A stretch of DNA of 64,000 bases, from positions 18,934,335-18,998,334 of the forward strand of contig CP137672.1 in assembly GCA_037976565.1 (NCBI GenBank), given 5' to 3'. Below the pieces are notes generated by a model, which ran no database searches, was not told the origin of the DNA, and saw only the letters and a program-made list of their open reading frames with translations. This document shows positions 37,901 to 47,856 of the stretch, piece by piece; the first letter of the stretch is position 1, and every line of letters begins with the position of its first letter. The position numbers and the translations under genes were made by a program. The stretch is from Mesocentrotus franciscanus. Its lineage: Eukaryota > Echinodermata > Echinoidea > Camarodonta > Strongylocentrotidae.

Positions 37901-40900
37901 TGATTTTGTTCTGTAGGAAAGAGGCTCGTATGTATGAAAATAGTATTGATTGCCTGTGTGATGTTGGGATTGCTTTGGGCTTTTATCATACTTTATAATG
38001 CTGCATGATATCACTAGCTATGTCATGTGTAAATTCTCATTCAAGTAAAAACAAAGTCTCTTTTTCTCCGTCACACTTTCCCCAGGCGATCCTATCATTC
38101 TCTGATGCGGCTGGCCTTCCGGTCTCTATTCACTTTGAAACACCAGGAAAGTAAGTCTAAAATATATAATATGGATTGTGCTGAACAATGCCAGTTTTCC
38201 TCCACTGAAAGTAAATCATCCTTCAACATGTTTCATCGGAAAAATGTGCTACATCTCCAAACATGCGTTTGGGGTACTCATCAGCACATTACAATGTCGA
38301 TTGCACCGTGGCTAACTTTCAGCCATGCCCTTGCAGATCGGGGCTGCAAAGTGATAAAACATTTATTAAACTTTAGTGGATTTATAGAAAAATATTGATT
38401 TTGAATGTACACACAAAAATTTATCTAGAAGGATTTGTTTAATGATCATTAATTGAAATTATTCTACATGTATGAAACATAAATGAAACATTTACATGTT
38501 TATTTACTTCTGACAATCCTGCATTTGGAGAAATTTCTATGGGAAATTTACTGCCCATTTTAAGCAGCAAGTTTAGAAAATAAGTAAATGACAATTTTTT
38601 TTTTGAAATTTTAAATGAAAGTTCATCTAACAAAGATTCCAGCTCAAAGAAGTCTGCTTTACTATTTTCCTCTCTCTATCTTTTCTTTCTTTTGGCCAGA
38701 CCCATTGTATTCAGCGTGGAGTCCGAGCAGACATTGGAAGCTACATTCGTTCTGGCCACCTTGACCGAAGTGTCCAGTAGTCAGCTGACCGGTGCCTCCC
38801 AACAGGCCAGAGCAAGCCAGGCTGCGTCGGTCAGTGCACATCCAAAACAGAAGAACAAGAGCAATCCGAGGAAAAGGTTTGTGATGGTTTAAAAATCAAA
38901 TTTTATGTATTGTTTATGATATTGTATAGCAAAAGAAACTGTCTTGCATTTATTGGGATAGGTTGATGATATTGCTCACAGATATGGGACTACAAACATG
39001 TGAAATCAGAATTTGACCTAGAGGTTCATACTTACTACTTCTCATCATTTTTTTAATGCGAGGTCACTTGAAAAGCACTTCTTTTCTTGTGACACTACTG
39101 GTATGTTATATAATATATAGATTTACACATACATGTAGGAATAATGAGAATGAAAAATTCTACTTTTTTTTTTTTTTTCCTTTGGCTGAAAACTCAACCT
39201 TTTGTATCCATGAAGACTTTGCAATATGAAATTTCCAATTTTTTCTTCTTCAATTTTTGATCCTATTGCATTCATTCATCATGATTTTTTCCTACGCTGT
39301 GGGTTGGGACGTTTCATTTCCCTTATGGCCTTTCTCCTAGCCTTCGGGTCTTCGGCATCCGCCTGGATGAGGCCAGATGCTCTCAGGTCTTCTTGTAGGG
39401 TCTCCTGTCCTAATCAGGGCAGTGTTTCACGAAACCGTCGTAAGTACAAGTTCGCCGTCATCCCATTGAAACGCGTGTATTAAAGTTCACACACATATTG
39501 ATGGGATGTCGGCGAGTTCGTACATTTGACGGTTTCGTGAAACGATGCCCCGGTTGCCAGTTGTGGCATTGGCCATCATGGATTATGCAAGGTAATCGTA
39601 TTCTTGACAGAAATTAAGTAGTCAGGTTTTCTACCTCTACATTCCATTTTAGATCAACTGCTGGCCCAGGTCCCAGGAAGAACAAAACAAGCAATAACGG
39701 AGATGGAAGGAGAATGCCTAATGGACATACAACAAGGTGCGACTTCTATGTTCCCATACCCCTCTAAAAGTATACAATGATGTTATAAATTATTAGATTT
39801 ATATCCATTGCTACAAATGCAATAGAGTATAATGATAGGCGCTGCATGTGGGCTGCATGCGATGGGCTGCTCAAAATTTGCTGCTCAATATTTGATCATA
39901 TTTTCTGTCTTTGAATAGTCATTTGGCTTAATATTTGCTAGAAAATGATTAGGGATCTGCTGAATTGTATAATCTAGCGCGTTTTACAATTTTGGGGGGA
40001 TAGATTTATGGAAATCTACCCAGTTTCACCTTACTCTGCTAATCTATAAAAGGCGCCAAAACTCCATACAGTCCCATACACTACTTTTGCCGTCTGGGAC
40101 AGCTTATCTCATACCCAGATCAGCTTTATCAGTTGCTCACCTCCAGTGAGTGGTACTCCACAGCTTCCAACAAGAAACAGTTGATCTCCTCACCCTAGTC
40201 AACACTGATGTACAGCTGGAAAATATACCTAAGCTTTAAATAGCTCATCAATCTGAATACTTCCTGCTGCTTTGCCTTAGAGCTAGACTCGAGTTAGTGC
40301 TAGACAGTTCCACTTCCAGTCTAGTAGTACTAGTGTGACGGCCAAGAATCGTTACTGCCCTGATTGCTACAGTTAGTGAAATCATCTTAGTCAAGACCCC
40401 AAATCCGAGGCTTAACAGGCTGAGTACCAAATATATTTCACTAGACTCGGAACCCTGTGCATGGTATGTACTAAATGTTCTCCATGTTGTGTTTTACCAT
40501 CTCTACGTACCCTCTACGTCTCAATCTTCTGAATCTGACTGTGTCTTGTGTGTACTGACTACTACTGTGTACGTAGCCTACGTAACTGTACCGTGAAGTC
40601 TTGTAATATCGTGCCCTCTATTACCGTCCTGTACCTGCATGTGAACTCGATGTGCTGTAAAGCCTATTGTGATCACCCTCCATCCTCAAGTACTACATGT
40701 ATATGTTGTCCATGCTGTGTCATACCATCTCTACGTACTCTCTACTCGTCAATCTTCTGACTACGTCCTGTGTGTACTGTCTACTACTGTGTATGTAGCC
40801 TACGTAATTGTACTGTGAAGTCTTGTATTGTGCCCTCTAGTACCGTCCTGTGCCTGCATATGAACTCGATGTTTTGTGAAGCCTTTGTCGATCACCAAAT

Positions 40901-43900
40901 CTCGTGTATGCGTGTTAATATTTTTCAGTGCTGTATGCTCTGCTTGTGATCATACCACTTGCTGTAAACATCGATGTGCTCACTAAGCTTGTAATAGTAC
41001 CCTTTCTTGTACTCTTTTATGTATTTGTGACACTGATTTAGAGAAATCTCTGGAAGCAGATATATATATATATATATATATACCGTGTGCCTGAAACCCT
41101 TAGAATATAAATCTGTTTTGTTCTCCGTATACCCGTACCCTGTGTTATACGAACAAACTTGACAATGGCACAGACCAAGAAAGCTAACAAAAGTCGCAGG
41201 TCTAATGGAAAAAATGTCTCAGCTAATTGTAATAGCCCAAACTCACTCGAGGATTCTTTAGCACACAATCCAGACGAGAGAAACGGCAACCAAAATAGCC
41301 AGGGCCTGTCTGATAAAGATAAGACTATATCTAAAAGAGACATAGCCTTGATGGCAAACTCATCCAATATTTTGTAAAAGATAGTGCTCACGGAAAAATG
41401 GAGATATGCAATTAACAGTCATTATACCTCAAAGAGTGCTGCAAGGAATAAAAGATACACTCTGTGGTCTAATGAAAGACCAGAGCCCTCTCCACGGCAC
41501 GCCTCTCACAGCTTCCTGGTCCAGCTACTCCTCTCCCGGGTATGACTCGGTGGGCTACACATTTTACAATAGGCTCACCTCTGGCAAACAAGGAAAGTGG
41601 AAACAATTCGAAATCCAATTACGCCTCAACACATGTGAAATGATTCTTCATGGAAAACACCTTGAATACCTCGGTGATATAGTCCTTCCCTGGATCACTA
41701 TCAGGCTGAAACAAAACCACCCAAACTTCTTTCAGAATGCAGATCTCTACTCTCCTCATCAGTATCTCACAACTTTGCCGGACATCCAAAGAGAAAACAT
41801 CCTGTGATTGCCACGAAGATGACAAAACAATCGCCTGCACCTTATGTCTCACACATGCCTGCAAAGAAGCTGTTCAGTGTTCGGACTGTGAAAACTGGCA
41901 TCATTACTCATGCCTGGGGCTCTCTCAAACGGAAATCTCCAGACTTACTTCCCCAGAAGAAATCTTCAAATGTGATGCATGCTCACAGTCACCACCAAAT
42001 CAGAAGAATATGAATGAAGTCATGCAGGATGAGGCATGTTCACTTCCTCCACCAATTTGTGATGACAGCTCCCAAGAACACATCCCTATTTCTGATGATC
42101 CACTTTTTCCAAACCCCAAATCACAGAACTCAATCCATGCTGGAAATACCCATGGTCTCGATGAGAAATACAGAGATCAAGCTACCCAAACCAGCATAAT
42201 CCACATCCCGGATAATATAGTAGTTTCCAAAGTAACTCAGACTGAAGAATCTAAGACCACTGCTCTGAATAAAACAGATCTGCAATCTCCTGTTGGCTCG
42301 ACAAAGCCCTGTGACAAATGCACTGCACTGGAGAAGACACTCAAAGTAGCAAAATCTGCCTCAAAATCCTTGGAAAACATTCAGACTACAATCTTGCAAG
42401 AGCATGAAAAGGTAGTAGCAGAATTATGCCAGACAAAGAGAGAGAATGAATCCTTTCTGCGCAGACTTGAAGGTGATAAAGACCTGGTTGTTGTGAAGGA
42501 AGCTCAAATTGCTGATCTTAAACTGACAATCAGAGATCTAAAACATAACAAGTCTAAACTTATCATTGCAAATGACCTCCTACAGGAACTGTGCCTAAAA
42601 AACGGGCTAGACACAAGTGCCGCACACCTGAATGTCAGAGCATCCCTGTTCGACAACACTGTAATGCCGAAAAACCCGCTCTTCGCTGAACAGCCTCAAA
42701 CTAGCAATCGATTTGATGTCTTAGAAGATCTCTTAGAGATGGACTCACCTGAACGCTCTGACACTTGTAGTGATTCCCCATTGATCTCTCACTCTAAAAC
42801 TGGCGAGCCCTTCAAAACTACAGCCCAAAGACAGCAGTCACAGTGGAAAGCTTCAAAAGATCTCCTCAAAAGCAAAAACAACACGTCTCACCTAGACAGC
42901 CTAATACCTACCCTCTATGACAAGCCCATACAGGAAACCCTCAAACATGGCCAGAAGGGGATTGGAAGGGTCCCCTAAGAGAAGACCAAAGCCCGGAAGC
43001 CCTTTGAGACCTGACAAAAAACGCCCGTCGGACTCGGACATGCCAGCCTCTACCAGTCAACAGTCCATTCAACACAGTTTGCCTACTAAAAAGCCGAAAA
43101 CCCCCATGCAGAACCCTCAAAACCTGATCACCCAATGCCTCGCATGGCATACATGCAACCAATGAATGCGAATGCCTATGGTATCTCGATCACTCCCCAT
43201 CGGGAATGGCATAAGAAAACCTCTTCAGTCACGACTCCGACACAATCTCCTCCCAAAGCCGAGTCTAACCCCAAAAGACTCAACCCCAGCGTAGACCAAT
43301 CTCACAACAAACGGACTCCCTCAAAAGCTAAAGCTAAGGACCCCTACCTCACCTCTTGCATGAAGGATCAAATGGACTCTCCAACATCACATTTTATCTG
43401 GATCGATCACCCATCTCCCCCTTCGATACCAAACCCAACCAGACGCACATTGAGAAAAAACCCAGATGAAGAAGTAATCAATGCACCAACCCGTGAGAAT
43501 CCTGGTTCCAGAGATACAAACCTAGATCATGCTGCATTGCCAAGTGACCCTATCCAGGATAATCTGCCGACTGATAGAAAATGGTACCCAGAAAGGGGAG
43601 GAAAGTCACTACCCATCAGTGCAAATAGCTCGAATGTGCCAGTCACCCTGGACGATCGAAGAATCCCCATTCCTATCCATTCTCACAGCTCCAGAAAGAG
43701 TGCCGACCAACCCCCAAGCATCAATCAAACCGCTCAGCCGGTTTTTCAGTATGGCCGTGCCTCAACCCTAACGCACATTGCCCTCCTAGAGAAAGCCTAC
43801 TACCTCACCATGACTGCCTTAAACATCCTGACTCAACCAATGAACACTCCAGAACTTATCTGCTTACCAAGCCTAAGGCATCTACACAAACAAATCATAG

Positions 43901-46900
43901 AATGCACAGACTCAAGCCTCCGTCTCCTACCCACAATGCCCATCCAATAAACTACTCTGCATTCAACACAAACTGCCATGGACCCTCTCCACTCCAACAT
44001 AAACCAGTGAAAATACCAGAACCAATTAATGACCAACCCAACATCGTTCTAGGAACCTTCAACACAAGAGGGCTCTCAACCATCACAGCATTTCTGCAAG
44101 AAAGGCTCAAGTCTATTGACATCCTTGGAATCCAAGAACACTGGCTAACAGACAACAACACACTGATATTAAGTGCCGTCAGTCCAGACCACTCCGTTAT
44201 CACCAAGCAGGCAGAAACAACGGCGGACTCCTTCTACAAAACTCGAACAAGAGGCAAGGGCGGTGTAGCCCTCTTCATACGGAACACGCTATCTGTGACA
44301 TGCAAAGAAATTCCATGTGAATCACCAAGAATTGTCGCAGCCTTCATCCGCCTGAGAAACTCCACAGAAACTCTTGTGGTAATCTGCTGCTATCTGCCTT
44401 GTGGAATATCCCTAAATGACCAAGCAGACTACCTCAACTGTCTTGCAAGCATCACACATATCAGAGAAAGTTACCCATCTTCCTCAACAATCATTGCTGG
44501 AGACTTCAACGCTGATACTGTTTCCAGTACCCAGACCAAAAAGACAGGATCTATTCTAAAAGACTTCATGCTTCAGCATGCACTCGAGCCTCACAGCTGC
44601 ACACTGTGATGAGAATGACCATACCTACTGTACAGATGATGGAAGACATAAATCCAGCATCGACGGCTTTCTTGTGCCAACCGATGAGCTTCCCATGTAC
44701 TCTAATACGGAGATAACTGGGGATGAACTGACTAACACCTCGGATCACCTTATGGTCATCACAAGTCGACTACGTCAACCCAAGGTTGCAAGACGCACTG
44801 ACTTCAGTGATAACTTGCAGAGCACCCCCCTACACCGGATGAAAATCAAATGGCACTCTGTTGGGCGCAAAACGATACAGGAGAAATATACCACTCCCAT
44901 GGAAAGAACAGCATCTCTCATTTTTCAAAACAACAACTTGAATCTCCTTGATGACTCCTCTATCGACAGACTATTGCAAGAATTCAACTCGACAATGCAG
45001 ATGACCTCTCTAGCCCTCCCTCACACAGTTCTCTCCAAGAAGAAACAGGGCAAACCTGAATGGACACCACAAGTTCAAGCAGCATACAACAATACCCAGA
45101 AAGCCAGAAAAATGTGGCAGAAGGAAAGTGGTGCTAAGACAGGAAGAAGATATGAGGAACACTTGAAAGAGAAGAAGTCCTTCAGGAGCTGCCTGAGACA
45201 AGCTAATGCCATCCAACGACGTAATCTCCAAAAGCAAGTTGAAACAGCCTCACGCTCGGACCAAACACTCTTCTACCATCTGATAAAGAAGAGCAAAGGT
45301 AACAAGCAACATAACACAACGACCTCCATTGAATATGATGGTCACACGTTTGACGGCCAAGAAGTCATACTCGGATGGCACAAGTACTTCACAGACCTGG
45401 CATATAATCCCTCCCACCTCCTTCCATCCGAGGAAAGCATAGACTGCGCAGATATGCCAGCTGAGAGTACCCAACGTGCCTCTACAAAAGACCCATCGAC
45501 ACTCCAGTACCATCATGAATCACGCCTGAAATATCCGGAGCTCCAGATTGCGATAGACTCACTCAAACCAGGCAAAGCCAGCGGCCCTGACAATATTAGC
45601 GCAGAACACATCAAACACCTCGGCGTGATTGCTCGAAGACTCCTGCTCCTCCTCCTGAATGCAATCCTACAAAGTGGACACTGCCCAAAATCACTGAAGA
45701 CAGGAATCATTCTGCCCTTCCACAAAGGTAAAGGAAAAAGCACTCAGGATCCACGTAACTACCGAGGCATCACACTAACTCCAACGCTCACCAAGTTGCT
45801 TGAAACCTGCATCAAGCCTCGCCTCGAGACACAGCTGTCCATCAAAGACATCCCCGACCAACTACAGTTTGGATTTCGCAAAGGCTTCTCATGTCAACTG
45901 ACTGCATTGTGCCTTCAACTCACAATTGAGATCACAGGAGCTAAAAAGAGACCCTTGTACATTTGCTTCCTGGATGCAGAGAAAGCGTTTGATAAAGTAT
46001 GGCACCTTGGCTTACTCCATAAGCTAAGGAAATCTGAAGCTGATCCGGATATCCAGCACATCATTCACAACCTCTATAACGGAATGGAAAGCCAAGTCCT
46101 CTGGGATGGAAGGGTCACACAAACCATCCATATTCAACAGGGTGTCCGTCAAGGTGGAGTCCTCTCTCCCACACTATATACACTGTTCGTTGATGGTCTC
46201 ATCAAGAAGCTCAGAGACTGCCAGCTTGGATGCATGATTAACGGCCGCTACTCCGGTGTCATTGTGCTTGCTGACGATGTCGCCTTGATCAGCAACACAC
46301 CATCACAGTTGCAAGAGATGATCACGGCAACCCAAGCATACACAAGAGAATGGCGCTATAAAATCAATCCCACTAAGAGCGCAGTTGTGGTGATGAATGC
46401 TCGAAAGATGGACAGCCAACAGGAGTGGACAATGGGTGACCTCACTATATCCCGAAAGACTCTCACCAACATCTTGGGATCACAAGGTCATCATCACAGA
46501 CCGACCCGACGGATTACATCATATCAAAGGGACTTAATGCCTTTACGCCCTTTGCGGTGCAGGTGCCCATACCTTGGGACTCGTCCCTCTTCTCTCAATA
46601 CGCCTGTGGAACATCTATTGCATCCCCAGGATGCTCTACGGAACCTCCATCTTACTCCTCAATAAGTCAATGTTAAGCAAACTAAACCGTGCACAGACCC
46701 ACCTATTCAAGCGCATCCTTGGCATTCCTGTCACAGCCGCTGATGAGAGTGTATTCCTCCTAACAGGCCTCATACCAATCAGTCAAAGAATTGGCCAAGA
46801 GAAACTACTGCTGCTCGGCCAACTACTTGACCTCGACACCACCAGATTCGAGCGCCGGACCTTTCTACATGCACTCAGCAGTGACACTCCCTCAGTAAAA

Positions 46901-47670
46901 AGCCTGAAAGTTATTCTGGCTGTGTACAAGCTTCCAACCATCGAGGACCTAATTAATGATCCCATTCCCTACATCTCCTGGAAACGCAGAGTTAAGAACT
47001 CAATCTCTGCTGCAGTCGAGGAAGCTACACGGGAAGGAGCTGCCACCAAGACGTCCCTTGCATTCTGGCATGGAAAATCCATCAACCCAAGGAACCTCTA
47101 CCCAAAAGACCCACCATCAACAATAATTAGACAGGCACTGACCATTAGAGCACAGCTCCTCACATCTACCTACCTCACCCGAACCCGCCTCACCAAAATT
47201 AATAAAGCAACCAACACTAAGTGCCCTCTATGCAATCTTGAGGACGATACCGTCACACACGTCGTGGCTGCCTGTACGGCTACCGTCAACCTATTGGAAG
47301 AACTTATTGACAGAGTCAGCAGGCTCCTACGTAACGTCTCCAACTCTGCACCAAATACACCCCTGCTCGACACCCAGGACCCCTCCCATTTGACCTGCGC
47401 TATTCTCCTGCCATATGATCCATCCCTTCCCTACACTGTCAATGACTCAATTCTGAAAATGACACTTCATTATCTATATAAAGTTCATGCCCATCGCCTG
47501 CACTCCATACCCTCCAACTAAGGACGATACAGCATATTTATTACACAGCCTACCACTTCAACTGCGAGGAACTCGCTGATCTCCGAAAAACGGAGGGATA
47601 AAACAGAGAGAGAGATCAGAATTTAGCTTGAATGATGGAGGTGATGATGATGATGTAATATTGAAGAAGT

Positions 47671-47732
<62 letters not shown>

Positions 47733-47747
47733 TAATATTGAAGAAGT

Positions 47748-47803
<56 letters not shown>

Positions 47804-47818
47804 TAATATTGAAGAAGC

Positions 47819-47856
<38 letters not shown>

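Larger units (their letters stand above)
40040..47640 (+). mobile_element. decayed non-LTR retrotransposon (CR1/L2-like) in RAD9 intron 10
   Basis: Order of parts: a 5' region with tandem repeats, ORF1 (41165-43950), ORF2 (43902-47521), a short 3' region and a GAT-rich simple tail. It has an APE-type endonuclease plus reverse transcriptase, a PHD finger in ORF1, a C-terminal CCHC motif in ORF2 and no LTRs. That layout fits the CR1/L2/Jockey side of the non-LTR tree; the exact clade cannot be set by eye. At least six frameshifts make it inactive as read. It is in the same orientation as RAD9. The 5' boundary is approximate and no target duplication was identified. Confidence 0.85.
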
